Positions 47,382 through 59,830 of a stretch of 64,000 nucleotides of DNA are shown in pieces; within the stretch, counting starts at the first letter, position 1, and the number at the start of each line of letters is the position of its first letter. Origin of the DNA: Haplomitrium mnioides (taxonomy: Eukaryota > Marchantiophyta > Haplomitriopsida > Calobryales). The notes below the pieces were generated by a model that saw only the letters and a list, made by a program, of their open reading frames with translations, had not been told where the DNA came from and did no database searches. Where the stretch lies: NCBI GenBank assembly GCA_049999725.1, contig JBNGIS010017799.1:1-64000 (forward strand), written 5' to 3'. Both the position numbers and the translations under genes were made by a program.

Positions 47382-48809
47382 CATGAGGAGAAACCGGCGA
47401 AGCCTCTAGCTTCACAGTTCAAAGACAGAGGTGATGCAAGCCCTTCTTGCGAGCATCACGCCAAATCTACAAGGAGCTGAACAATCAGATGAATGGGTCG
47501 CAACCAAACCACCGAAGAGAATTGTTATAGTGTGTTGGAATTGCGACCAGCCTCGACATGTTTCCCTCAACTGCCCGGAACCATGGAGGCATAAGTTTGA
47601 ATATCCAATTGCAGTACACTCCCAGTATGAAGAGGAGGAAGGGGTCTGGACAAAGGAGGAAACCTCTGCCTCTGAGGATTGTTATCACGTAAGGGCCAAG
47701 GCAAAATCCAAGACCCATCAGAAGAGCAAGGGTAAAAACAAGCGAAAGGCTAAAAAATCTACGAAACAGGTGTGGACACCCATGAGTGATTCTGAATACG
47801 ATGCGGAGGACCCCACTTGGTTTCAACCGATAGAGCCGGAAGCAAAGAGCGAATCATGTGGTGCCTAGGAGGAGGCTCATGAGGAGAGTGGAGATGAAGA
47901 GGCTCTGAAGCATGTCACAAGCCGGCAATTACTAGGCGATCTGGATGTGGTCGAGGAGGCAGGAACATCCTGGATCACGGTGTAGAATCTTACGCCTGGC
48001 ATCGATCGGTCTAAGGCGGAAGAATCAGAGCCGGATGAAGAAGGATCCGCGCGTACGCTAGGAGACCAGGGAAAGATCCAAATGGAGCAAGAAGGCGAGT
48101 ACACAACTGGACCGTCTGAACCGCAAGAGGAGGAGCCCCCGGAAGACCAATGTGAGTCGAGCCTCCAACCTGAGCTAGGAAGGGGGTTGACATCGGTGTG
48201 GCCAGCTGGGGGCAGTCATGACGAGCAACCGCCACGTGTCGTCGAGTTGGGAACTCCTCAAGTGGAGGAAGGCACGATAATCAAAATATGCAGTTGCGAC
48301 TCGGAGGATCCGGAATTTCTGGAAGGAGAAACCGATCTCAATTCCATGAGAGAGTTCGCCTTGAGCCAGCCAAAGGATCTTGCTGTTAGGGAGGAACTTG
48401 TTTTGGGCAGTCTCACCACCGTCAGAATTGTATATAGTTTTATGCTTACAAGTTCTATGAGTCGTGCCTATGTGTATGTCGTACCTGCACCAAGGCTAGA
48501 GGAGAAGGGCCAGACAAGAAATCCCAGAACTGAGGGTAGTCACCCAGATCATAGAAGAATGCAGCCAGGGTTGTGGCTGCATCGATCCTGCAACCGCCTC
48601 AAACTGCAATTTGGAGGTGCAACTTTTGTATGGGATCCAAGGAAGCGACAGAGAAAGATCTGTCGGAGGAGGGTGTGGAGTCTGCCAACCAAACCGAAAA
48701 ATACACTTGTGACAGACCAGAGCACCAAGAGAAGATGGTTGAGAATCAGGAGGAGAAGGGACAGGGCCCAACTATGACTCCATCAAAGGTGCTCAGCCAG
48801 CGAAGGTAA
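47382..48809 (+). pseudogene. Element C gag, second part with zinc knuckle
   Basis: Open stretches at 47431-47868 and 48082-48777. A CCHC zinc knuckle, CWNCDQPRHVSLNC (Cys codons 47533, 47542 and 47572), is followed by an acidic segment, a Lys-rich segment (KSKTHQKSKGKNKRKAKKST), and SDSEYDAEDPTWFQPIEPEA, which parallels SDSNLDYERDNPKWFHPR of the element B gag. The second stretch is Glu/Pro-rich with no catalytic motif. A stop separates them near 47866, and another at about 47983. No polymerase genes follow. Confidence 0.7.
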
Positions 48810-48814
48810 AAATT

Positions 48815-48843
48815 ATGTGTATGTGTGTGTGTGTGTGTGTGTT
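48815..48843. repeat. (TG)n microsatellite
   Basis: About 13 TG repeats with one interruption, just after the gag-like frames of element C. Confidence 0.9.
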
Positions 48844-48965
48844 TCGTGGAAAGAGCGTTTTGTGGAGATGTGTTGCAGCAGTTAAGGAGACCGACCAACT
48901 ACCACTCATAGGAGGCAACTATAGAGAAGGGAGACGAAGGTTGTTCGCAGGGACGCTTCACAACT

Positions 48966-48978
48966 AAAGGGGGAGTTA
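48966..48978 (+). other. Element C polypurine tract
   Basis: AAAGGGGGAGTTA immediately precedes the 3' LTR. The matching place in element B (53588-53600) reads AGAAGACGAGTTA, another link between the two elements. Confidence 0.65.
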
Positions 48979-51900
48979 TGTCAGCCAGTGATTTGAAGCA
49001 TTGTGACAGAATTCAGTAAATCGGAAGCAATTCTGAACCAAGGGCCCTTAGCAAGTGTGAAGGTCTCTCAAGAACGACGGGTTTACTTTCAAATAGATAG
49101 TTAAGAGCAGGACGCATGATTCCTAGGAAGGAAACAGGATCATGGCAGGAGGATGAGAAGAGGGAAGTGATTGCCAAGCACTGGAGGGGTCCCATTTCGA
49201 AATTTGCAGCAGGACAGTGGGAAGCCGTGAGCCTCAGGGAGAATGCGAGATCGTGGTCGAGAAGGGGAGAAGGGAACGACCAATCCAAGCAAAGTGATCT
49301 GAGAAGGAAGAACGAGTCCACAAGCTGACATCCGAAGGCATATCGCGGACACGTTCTGCAGCGGCCAATAATCGGGAATCAAGGATTGGGGAAGAAATGA
49401 GGAAGTAAGATCGTCACAAGGGTGTGCAAGGCCAAGGAAGAGGGACGCCTCGATCCTGCAAGCAGAAGCACGCCTGCAAGGGCCGATGCAACTCATTCTT
49501 CGAATCTGCGAATCCACGGAAACGTGGCAACTCTAGGGAGTCCGCGGGGCTACGGGAAGCCGCCTTCCTAAGTAGAGATCCCACTTAAGGTGGTTCCGAT
49601 CCATCTTCCGATGTCGGTAGCTCACTTAACAAGGATCCGCGAAGAGTCCAAACGGGGATCTCCAAGGAAGCGCCGAAAGGGTGACATAGCGTGGGTCTGT
49701 CCGAAGGAAGACGGAAGATGCCACAAGGGTGATTCATCAACGTTCTGACGAGGGAAGAACCAATGAAGCTAAAAGGGCGGCTTAGCGGGGATCTATCAGG
49801 AGGAAGAGCACTAAAGGGCCGAAAGGGTGATAAATCGTCGACGGGACCGGCAAAGGGCGAAGGGAGTCCGCATCGGCTCTCGGATGACGTGGCAAGCGCT
49901 GGGAGTCCACAGAGTGATTCGGAAACGTGGAAGAAGGAGAATGTGTTTCACGGGTCAACATTGGAAGAAGGGTCAGCGCGACGGTTTGCCTACCCCTTTG
50001 CGGGGCGGCGCCCTTCGGATGACGTGGCGCTCTGAGAAGCGAGGAAAGGATTCTGATGGTTAACTGCGGAAAGGAGTCAGCCTACCCTTTGCGGGGCGGC
50101 GTCGGATGGCGGTGCAATGGATGAGGTGGTACTGGGAGAATAACTGGGAGTCTACACGGGAATCTACTGAGATTCCGTGGACAGGGCTCCGCGGGGTGCT
50201 TCAGAACAATTTTCCGAAGGACTCTTCGGACCTGGCTCCGTGGGAATCTACGGAATCTCTATCCGCAAGATTCCTTGGACTCATGTTATCGTTGCCTTTG
50301 TCGTTTCTCGACCAATTGGCATGACACGCGGCGCGCGCCTATCTTTCGGGGTAACCAGATTAACGACCATTGAAGCCACGCGTCGACATTTCCCGTGATG
50401 AGCCTAACTGGATTAACGAATTCAAATAAAGAGCGCCGAGGTTCGCGGGGAGACGCGGCGATTGCTCGAGGGGGGTATACATCGAAGGACGTCGATTCTG
50501 AGAGGGGTTGATGCACAGGCAATCTCAGAGCGCGAGGCGATTGCATGCGAAGGGGAATTGCAACGAGGGGGGGCTGGATTGAGAATTCACTGAAAAGACC
50601 ACGTGAAGCAGAGGTACTAACTCACAGGATCCAGGGGATTTAGAGGAGTAGTGGGAGGAGACCCAGGTGACCTCATCCTTGCAGGTGGACCTACGTGGAG
50701 GGTTACTGATACGGGGTCTCGATTGATTTCTCGTCGGCTAAGACTTCGGGAGAGGCCACCATGGGAGGACTTGGTGTCGTTTTTGCTTTCTCTGTGTAGG
50801 AGTATCACAATCTGAGGACAAGGAAATCGCAACGAGGGGCGGCTGGAGTTAGAATTCAGTGAGAAGATCACGTGAAGCAGAGGTACTAGCCTAGGGGATC
50901 CGGAGGATTTAGAGGAGGACTAGGGGGAGACCCAGATGACCTCATCCTTGTAGGCGGACCTAGGCGGAGGGTTACTAATACGGAGGTCTAGAAGGGATTC
51001 AGCCAGTTATGACTTCGGGAGAGGTTGTCGAGTGAGGAGCTTGGAGTTCTCTGCCATTCCTTGTGCGGGAGTATCACCCCAGAGTGTTCGGAGTACACTT
51101 TGTCTTTAATCTCAAGCGGAGCTGAGAAGAGGGAGGTTGCGTTAGTACCATCGTACTGTGGGAGTAATACTCTTCAAGGCTCGGTATGGAGTGGGCTACC
51201 TACAGTCGGGAGGATTGTGCTTTTCTAGAGGTCGAACTAAAATATATCCTCTTCCTAGCCTGAGAGGAAGTAAAGTCAAGACTTCTCGCGAGGGAAGTAT
51301 CAAAACTATCTGGATAAGGGTGTGTGAGTGGTGAGTGTTGGGCTGCAGGCTGTAAGGCAGTGAAGGTTTCAGAAGGGAAGTCATTTGGTGGATCTGTCCA
51401 GAGGTCTTCAAGGACTCTGTTCCTATTCACAATACATAGTGTAAATAGTTGATGTATATAAGTGTAGTTAGATTCTCATTGTGCATTTGATTTCATGCAA
51501 TAGAGTAGTATAAAATATAGCAGAATAGTTGAGCAGATCTTGAGACATCTCGGAAGGGGGAATGCAGTCCCTGTGACAACAAAATGATCCTGGGGGAAAA
51601 TGCTCTCTAGTTATAGTCCTCAGGTTTAGTCTGGTGATTCATTCATCTTAGGATAGTTGAGATCTATTGTACTCGATCTATGACAACTCTGAAAGGGGGA
51701 GTCCAGACTTCTGTAATTGTTCCAATTACACAAAAGGTGACAGGACCTCGAGTTTTGGTCCTTGGAATACATGGACAAAATTACACAAGGAAGATTGAGT
51801 GTGGAGAACACTGACCTGAGTGGTGAATGAATGAGTTGAGTGTAGTCTGAAGAGAGTAAGTGGTGCATCAAAGGCTAGTAAGGAAAGCAAGAATCCTTAA

Positions 51901-52022
51901 AGCCTTAAAGCGATAAAGGGTAAGGGGCCATCTCAGAAAAGAACCTGAATGCCTGCAATTTGTCATCCCCTGCATCCAAAGAGGTGACTGTGAAGGTTAA
52001 GGCCGGAAACAGGGGAGTAACA
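48979..52022 (+). repeat. Element C 3' LTR
   Basis: 3044 bp matching 42732-45797. It ends GGGAGTAACA at 52022, where the element B coding sequence resumes. Confidence 0.9.
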
Positions 52023-53437
52023 TGTCCTTTCTCACTAACTTGAAGGAGGTACAAGGCTTCTTGGGCTATGTAGGCTATTATTAAAGATTTATCAGCCAAT
52101 TTTCCGCGATAGTCTTACCCCTTACAAAAATGACTAAGGAAGGAAGTGACTTTGAGCCCACTCCAAAGCGGTTGGTAGGTTTTCGTGAGCTGAAGAAGCG
52201 GCTGGCAAATGCACTAGTGCTCATGCCGTCTAGTTGGGGGAAGGAATTCCATGTGATGATCAATGTGTCGGGCTCTGTATAGGAGTGGTGCTCAGTCAGT
52301 TGGATGAAGAAGGACGAGATCATCCCATTTATTTTGCGAGTAGATTGTTGTCTACTGTAGAGAAGAATTATTCTGCCACCGATTGAGTAGCATTAGGGAT
52401 CATCTATGCCTTGAAGAAATTCAGGCACTACCTTCTCCATTATAAAGTGATCTTTCACACTAATCACAATATACTGAAGTATATAGTAAACAAACCTCAC
52501 ATGACAGAGATGATTGCAAGGTGGATGCTCCTAACAAGAGTTTAATTTCGAGGTGCGGATTAAGCCACGGAAGGCACATAGCAACGCGGATTTCTTCTCT
52601 AGGATCAACGGGCCGATCAATGAGGAAGGGGTGGACGATGAATTTCCAGAAGAAGATCTGTTCTATATCCAAGCAAATAGACCAATGGATTATACGGACA
52701 TCATTGAGTTTCTTCTTTCTGCACTGGTACCAAAAGGTAGTATTAAGGTAGAGGCAGCAATCTTCCTCCAGAAAATTAAGCTGTATCTGCAAGGGTATTG
52801 AAAGATAACTGATCAAGCACAGACGCACGACGGCCTACCACCCGAAGGCCAATGGGCTGACAGAGAGAGCCAATGGAGTCATGGGTAGAATCCTTAGCAA
52901 GACGGTATCCAAAAATAAGTCTGATTGGGATCTCAGGTTGCTTAGAGTGACTTATGCTTACAACCTCACTCACAAGACTTTGACGAGCCACTGTTCTTAT
53001 TTCCTTGTCTTTGGGCAACACTCATTTAATTTGGTGGAATTTGAGGTACTGACTAGGCGGGTGCTAGAAGAGAGAGGCTGGCAGAAGAGCCGAGCAAGAG
53101 AGAAAGATTGTTCCAATTAGAGGAGTTGGAGAAGAATCGAGAGCAAGCGCACGACCAAGTGAAGCACCAGCAAAAATTGTGGAAGGGGCAACATGATAAG
53201 AGGCTGAAGCCAGTGGATGTTCATAAGAGAGATTTGGTGCTACTGTATGATAGCCAATTTGTGCATTTCCTGGGGAAGCTGAACATGAGATGGATAGGAC
53301 TTTTTGTTCTCACCAAGCTACACCAGAATGGGTATGCGGAAATAGAGATCTTGGAAGGTGACAAAATCAGGAATCGAATCCATTTTGACTGCCTAAAGAG
53401 GTATATAGTAGAGGAGGAAGGTGAGGGAGGCCGATGA
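52023..53437 (+). pseudogene. Element B RNase H and integrase remnants
   Basis: Continues the pol of element B after C: NLKEVQGFLGYVGYY, FISQFSAIVLPLTKM, RNase H with FHVMINVSG in place of the usual D-A-S (Asp to Asn at about 52260), EKNYSATD, and HTNHNILKY where D-H is usual (second Asp to Asn). The integrase zinc module and first two Asp residues are deleted. Sequence resumes at YHPKANGLTERANGVMGRIL, which keeps the catalytic Glu region, then NKSDWDLRLLRVTYAYN. The tail, 53108-53437, is an open 109-codon stretch ending in RIHFDCLKRYI. Confidence 0.82.
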
Positions 53438-53600
53438 CGGCTCAAGAAGAGTGTTGAGGTGTGTACAGGATAGACAACTAGAAGGGTTGTACCATATGTG
53501 AATAGACTCAGCCGTAAGGAAGCAATTGAAGAAACTGGGATGAAGGGTGCTGACAAAAGAAGGTGCTCATAGGGTCGCTTCGCAGTTAGAAGACGAGTTA
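53438..53600 (+). other. Element B 3' untranslated region
   Basis: Non-coding link between the integrase tail and the right LTR. It ends CAGTTAGAAGACGAGTTA, which aligns with the polypurine region of element C. Confidence 0.6.
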
Positions 53601-56211
53601 GATTAGCCAGCGAATTGAGGCATGAATGAAAAAATTGGAGAAATCAGAAGCATCACAGGAGCAATTCTCTACTTCTAAAGCGAGGGGATACTCCTGAAGA
53701 ATTGGGGTTTTCCAGATCGCGGGTAAGCAGAAGGGATCGTGCAAGGATCATCGAAACATAGGAATCAGGGATGAGGAAGATCAGTGGAGCCGAGCACGGT
53801 TGACGATTCTGCACTAGAGGAGGGGGACCTCATTGAGAGCAAGAGGCTTTGTTCTTACTTTTGGGAAAGTAGCCAGGGGTAGTAAGGAGTGCAAGGGAAG
53901 GTGCCTCGCGCATCAAAAGCAAGGATTGGGAAGAGAAGGGAGAGGGCAACGACCTTCGTAAGCAATGACGACACTAGGGATCGGGGGAGGCTCCGCTTCC
54001 CCAGGCATTTACGGGCTTTACCGGGGTTTGAACCCACTTTGAACTGTTAAAACACTACCAGAATCTCACGGAGAGTATCGAGGGAGAACTTTAAATCCCT
54101 TCTGAAAGAGTACACGAACAGAGTCCCATCAGGTCGAGTCAACTTCGGATCAGTCTGCGGTCCACTTCAAAAAGGAGTCAACTTCGGAAACAATTCTATG
54201 GTCAACTTTGGATCCAGGATTTTAAGTAGCGGTCCAACTTTTATTTGGAAAGCGACGTTGGACCACGGACTTCAAAAAGAGGTCAACTTTGGATGTAGCG
54301 GTTCCACGGTCAACTTCAGATTCATCAGTCCGCGGTCAACTTCGGACTCCTAGTCCGCGGAATATTTTGGACTTGTCCTGCGGTCAACTTTGGAAACCCA
54401 AGTCAGCGTAGCGGTCCAACTTCCACTTGGAAAGCGGCGATGGACGACGTCCTTCGGATCGGTTCTGTGGTCAACTTCAGATTCAAAGGTTCCGCGGTCA
54501 ACTTCGGACTCAAAAGTCCACTGGCCAACTTCAAAACTCGGGGTCTAGTGATGGTCCAACTTCCACTTGGAAAGCGGCGGCGAATGGCGCCCTTCGGATT
54601 GGTTCCGTGGTCAACTTCGGATTCAAAAGTTCCGCGGTCAACTTCGGAAAACGGTCAACTTCAGATTCATCAGTCTGCGGAATACATCGGATGAGTCCGT
54701 AGAATACTTTGGACCTGTCCGTTGGTCAACTTCAGAATGACTTCGGATTAGTCCACGGTCAACTTCAAAACAGACCACTTTGGAATACCTTCTGTAGATC
54801 TGCACCAAGTTTGTCTTTTTGCGGATCTACGCCAAGCTTTTTCGGAGTTTACCTTCTGCGGATCTGTGCCAAGCCTTTTCGGATCTACACCAAGCTTCTT
54901 CAAATCAACGCCAAGAAACAAGAACAATCCAAAATGAAGAATCGATGGGGAAACAAGAAACACTTGTAAGGGTACATATGAGAGATGGATGCTCCGCCGT
55001 GGTGGCGAACACAGTAGGATTAAAGTCTAGATCTTAAAACTAACAGTGGAATTAACAAAGGGTGAATGTGTACCACGGCGTACACAGATGCATTGTTGTA
55101 GCCATTGTGAGTCTAAAAGTTGAGAGGGAGGTCGAAGGTGCTATTGAAAACCTTGTGCAAGGGGATAGCAAGGGACAGGGAGCATGCTCTATGATCCTTT
55201 GATTGAAGGAAGTGAACTTGCGTTTGGGGGCCAAAGGAGTGGAGATGGACTATAGGGAGGCCGAGAGTCGTTGAGCGGGAGGCTCTGGAGGCTCAAGCAA
55301 TCTAGGTGAACTCATTCTAGAGGGTGGACCAACGTTTAGACGTGAATCGATTCTCAAAGGAGAAGCAAGTGTGTTCGACTTGGACTCGTGAGTCGGGATT
55401 GCGTGGGGGATTCCGCCCTAGTGACATCAGGAAGGTGTTGCTGGTAGCATTTCAAAGGGAGGTCGAAGGCAAGGGGTGGCTGCGTTAGTGCCCGCGCACT
55501 GCGGAGAAGATCTGGTTGAGGTCTCGGGTGGAGTGTGTCCAACAGTCATGAGGACTGTCTTCCAGGGGTGGAAGTCAATCAGACCTCTTCCAAGCTTGCG
55601 GAAGTGAATCCAAGCCCCTCTACGACGAAGGGTATAAACTAGCTGGTGATGTGTGCGTGAGTGGGCGGGTTGAAGTGTGAAGCATCATGGAGGAGACTCA
55701 AGTGGTGTTTGAAGTCGCTGGCCAATGGCGCTCCATGCTTCTCTCAAGTAGATAGTGTCAATACGTGTACAGCCTTGTCATATATTGTGAATAAGTCTTA
55801 GAGGTTGTAGAGCAGGAAGAGGGTGCGCTGGAGTGTGGTAAGGATGCTGGAGTAGCTGGCCCTATGTAAATTTGGGCAGAAGTTGCATTGAGTTTGTAGG
55901 TAGAGCCTTGTATATACTTTTCCCTCTGAAATGGTATAGATGAGAATGATTGAAAACAACCTCCAAGCAAGAATAAGTGACTGCTAGAAGGACAAGATCT
56001 GAGTGGGTCCTATCTGGGCTTGAGAGTGTGTGTGGAGAGAAAGAGTAAATTGTGGTTTGTGGGGTTGGTGTAGAAGCTCACGGCCATTAGTACGTGAAAG
56101 AGTTAAATCGAGGTCCAGGGCCATCTCATAAAAGGCCCTGTTGAACCATGTCACGCCCCTTCCGTCGGAATAAGCTCTTCTCGAGCTATGGCCAAAGAGA
56201 AGGGAGTGACA
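53601..56211 (+). repeat. Element B 3' LTR (uninterrupted)
   Basis: About 2611 bp, collinear with 29344-30050 plus 37501-39354. The first bases (GATTAGCCAGCG) have drifted from the TGTCAACCGGCG of the left copy. It ends AGGGAGTGACA, then ATATG. It shows the empty site of element A at about 54297. Confidence 0.88.
54130..54780. repeat. GGTCAACTTCGGA repeat cluster in the element B LTR
   Basis: At least 14 copies of (A/G)GTCAACTT in about 650 bp, several followed by YGGA, plus longer units GCGGTCCAACTTCCACTTGG. On the minus strand the core reads TTGACC, the W-box bound by WRKY transcription factors. The left LTR has the same cluster, split by element A (29890-30045 and 37505-37990). Whether it is regulatory is unknown. 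Confidence 0.6.
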
Positions 56212-56216
56212 ATATG

Positions 56217-57251
56217 CTACTGGCAAAATGCCTCCTCAACAAAATATCTTATTCAATGAAACATTCAGGAGTCTTCAATATACCTTCTTCTTTTATCATT
56301 GAGTCTATGCATATAACCTCTATTTTCCCTTAGTCCTTGTCTCATCATCGCTCCCATTGCAAGTCTCATGCACACAGAACAAGAGCATTACCAAGGGTGC
56401 AACACATAGCTAGGATGGCAAGGTCAAGAGTGGCTTCCCCACGAAGGTTCTCACGCAAAGGATGGACTCTCCACGAATGTTGTCTCTTAGAAGATACAGC
56501 TTCTCCATGAAGGCTAGGCCATAGTAATGATTTTTTTTCCGCTATGGCCTTGCTTTCCTCACAATATTTAACCATGCCTATTGATTTTTTTGCAGCCCTC
56601 TACAAGGTGGCCCTTCTTGGTTTTGCTTTCAAAGAAACACCAAGTGTGCCTTCCCGACTCGACATCATTCTAAGAAACAAATAAAGGACTCCTCCCAAAA
56701 CAACAAGTGTGACTATTCAACTCTCCATCATTTTATTAGACGAACAAACAACTCATCGTAAAATCCTTCAACTCTACAAAAAGACAGCTCTATACTCTAG
56801 TCTAACAATGACTTGCTTTTTCTCACAATTGAGCTTCCTTGAACTTCAACTATGTTTTTGAATCTCTTTGTGTAGAGTCCCATCTAAACTCTTCATGCTG
56901 CCCTTCTTGAAAAAATGGAAGACCTCCATCAAGAACTGCAATCCTCTAGCAATCAACCAACACCACATTGCATCACATCAAAAAACGACTGGTCTAAATA
57001 TATCGATGGGGGTTGAGAATTGCCTCCCTCCTCCAATTTTAAGAGCTTTTCTACAATTGCGACGTTGGCCTATACTCCTTTGGTAGCCACTTAATTTTAT
57101 AGTAGGTGTACTTGGATAGACAAATTTGATTGAACTAATCATGATGTAACATGGAGATGACACCTTGTCACAAATAGTTGTCCATGCTACTCATTCTTCT
57201 CCAACAAATATTTTCAATAAGTTTTCTTAATCCTCTATCTTGAGATCTATT
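56217..57251. other. Non-coding DNA right of element B
   Basis: Probably the continuation of 28399-29343. AT-rich and pyrimidine-rich with no supported gene. A minus-strand open frame at 56366-56575 has no recognisable motif. It ends at the point where the tandem array resumes. Confidence 0.5.
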
Positions 57252-59830
57252 AGGATGTTGGGCATCAAAGTAGTGACTAGTGAGAAAATTTAAATGTTAT
57301 ATTTCATGGTGTAGAAGAACTCTCTCACAAACCTTTCAACAAACCTCTTTGGCAGTAATTCTCTTAGATCTATTCTTCACCAAGGTCTAATGAAAGTGAA
57401 ATGAATGATGTCACAAGATGATGTTTAAGAGTTTAAATTTTGAGATAAGTTTGGATTCTTGGTGGATGTAAGGTATCATTTTGGTATAAGGTATTTTGGT
57501 TATTGCCAAAAAAATGCAGAAACTCAATACAAAGATTGATGTGGACATGTTGTGGGGAGCCGACAAACCCAACAGGTTTGTTTTGGCAACTTGTTACTAC
57601 TACATATGATGAGGCTCAATGGTCAAAGAGATTTGTTTAGTACCACATTAAGAAGGCTGAAGTGTATGTGTTGTGCACTTGCAATGCGTACAAGTTCTTT
57701 CTACTAGACTATTGTAGCTTCTATTTATTTACCTTTTGTGGCTAGTTTTACTCTCCACATATTCATAGCTATATTTTCTAGTGGATTTAGTGGATGTTTT
57801 GCATCCAAGAAGTCACTATTCATATGCTTCAATTTCATAGTGCAAAAAGGCTTCAATGACAAACATTTAAATAAACCCCTTTTAGAGGAATCTTGAATGA
57901 GTGCTTGAGAAGATTCAAATACAATAAAATGAATTATGTTGCAAGTTGATGCTTGAGAGCGGAAAAATTTTGAGATAAATTTTGATTCTTCATGGAAAGC
58001 TATACATGATATGGATAAGTTTTTTGATTATTGATGAAAAATGGCCAAAACTTATTACAAAGATTGATGTGGACCTACTATGTAGAACTTACCAAACCAG
58101 CACGTTGTTGTTATAGCTTGTCACTACTACACATGATGAGGCTTAATATTGTAAAAGCTTTTGTCTAACACCACATTGTGAAGGGGCTCACTATATGTGT
58201 TGTGTAGTTGCCATGTGTGCAGGTTTTTCTAACTAAATTATTGTGGCTTCCATTTTTTTTTTGGTGGTTAGTTCCACTCTTGACATTTCCATAACTATAT
58301 TGTTCAATGGATCTAGAAAATTTTCTCCATCTAAAGAGTCACTAGTGACGTGCTTTGTGTGTTATGTTTCATGGTGCAAAGTCTCCAATCACAAAGCTTT
58401 CCAACTACCCTTCAAATAGTTATTCTCTTGGATTTTTTCCCTACAAGATCAAACTAAAGTGAATTGAATGATATCGCAAGTTGATGTTTGAAAGTCAATT
58501 TGTTTTAGATTGGTTTGGGTTATTTATAGAGTGCTAGACATCATTTCAATCCAAAGTTTTTTGTTTTTTCTAGAAAGTGGCATAAACTTAGTACAAACAT
58601 TGATTTTAACATGTGATGAGAAATCACAAAACTAGTAGGTTTTTTGCCAACTTGTCATTCCTACACACGATGAGGCTGAATTGTCTAAAACATTGTGTCT
58701 AACACTACATAGTGAAGGCTATATTGTACCTATTGTGTTGTTGCAATGTATGTTCTTGTTTACTACTAGACTATTGTAGCTTCCATTTATTTGTTGTTGT
58801 GGATAGTTTACTCTCCACAACTTTAGAACTATATTTTCTAGGTGTTTTAGTGAATTGTTTGCATCAAAGTGGTCACCAATGACGTGCTTCATGCTCTATG
58901 ATTCAAGGTGCAGAACGTGGCAATGAAAAACCTTTGGGGCGGCCAATCTTAGAGTTAATCTCTTAGATGTTTGCTTTACAAAATCAAACTAAAAAGAAAT
59001 GAATGACATTGCAATTGCAAGTTAATACTTGAGAGTTGAAATTTTTTTACATTAGTTTGGATTTTTGGTGGAGTGTTATGCATCATTTTTGTGTGAGTTC
59101 TTTTATTATTTCCAAAAAGAGGGAGAAACTCAATACGAAGATTGATTTGGACCTCTTGTGGAGAATTCATGAAATGAACAAGTTGTTGTGGTAGTTTTCC
59201 TTGCTACACATGATGAGGCTGAAAGGTACAGAACTTTTTGTCTCACACTACATAACAAAAGAGACACTTTACATGTTGTGCAACTATAATGTGTAGAAGT
59301 TCTTCCTACTACACTATTGTAGCATCTAATTATTTATTTTTGTAGCATCTAATTATTTATTTTTGTGGTTATTCTTGATTTGCTTATCTTTATAGGTATA
59401 TTTTTCAATGGCTTTAGCAAGCAAGCTTCATGCTTCAATGACTCACATGCTTTATGTGCTATGTTTTACACTACAAAAGACTCCAATCACAAAATTTTTC
59501 TAGACCTCTTAGAGGGTTAATCTCTTGGATGTATGCTTCACAAGATCAAACTAAAGTGAAATGAACTATGTAGCAAGTTGATGGTTGAGAGTTGACATAT
59601 TTTGAAATTATTTTTTTTTTTTGGTTAGGTGCTAGGTTTCATTTGAGTATGAGTTTTTTTGGTTGTTTTCTAAAGGTTGCACAAAACTCACTATGAAGAT
59701 TGACTTGGACTTGTTGTGAAGAACTAACAAAACAATTAGGTTGTTGTAGGTGCTTTTCACTACTACACATGATAAAGTTGAATAGTCCAATGGTTCCAAT
59801 GAATAGTTCTTTGGGAGAGCCTCATGTTTT
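57252..59830 (+). repeat. Tandem array (right part), unit about 530-555 bp
   Basis: Same unit and orientation as 15075-17565. Anchors equivalent to GTGCTAGACATCATTT lie at about 57471, 58001, 58535, 59077 and 59629 (spacing 530-552 bp). It begins AGGATGTTGGGCATCAAAG, the next bases of the unit that was cut at 17565. Units are clearly diverged, so the array is old. Near 59319-59365 a 23-24 bp segment (tgtagcatctaattatttat...) is duplicated in tandem. Confidence 0.8.

Larger units (their letters stand above)
42732..52022 (+). mobile_element. Element C, non-autonomous LTR element with 3-kb LTRs
   Basis: 5' LTR 42732-45797, internal 45798-48978, 3' LTR 48979-52022. LTRs start TGTCAGCCA and end GGGAGTRACA. 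Flanking pentamers are TGTCA (42727-42731) and TGTCC (52023-52027), a near-perfect target duplication. Removing C with one copy brings the two halves of element B together at normal family spacing. The internal part has gag-like sequence only, with no protease, RT, RNase H or integrase. Its gag tail, leader and LTR tips resemble element B. Confidence 0.9.
29344..56211 (+). mobile_element. Gypsy element B, carrying nested insertions A and C
   Basis: LTR starts TGTCAACCGG at 29344 and the right LTR ends GGGAGTGACA at 56211. Perfect 5-bp ATATG duplications lie at 29339-29343 and 56212-56216. Without the insertions it would be about 10.1 kb, with LTRs of about 2.6 kb and an internal part of about 5 kb in the order gag, protease, RT, RNase H, integrase (Ty3/gypsy order). 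Element A occupies 30051-37496 and element C 42732-52022. Large deletions remove the middle of RT and the front of integrase, so B is dead. The long LTRs and gag-pol style resemble the Tat/Athila side of plant gypsy elements, an inference. Confidence 0.92.
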
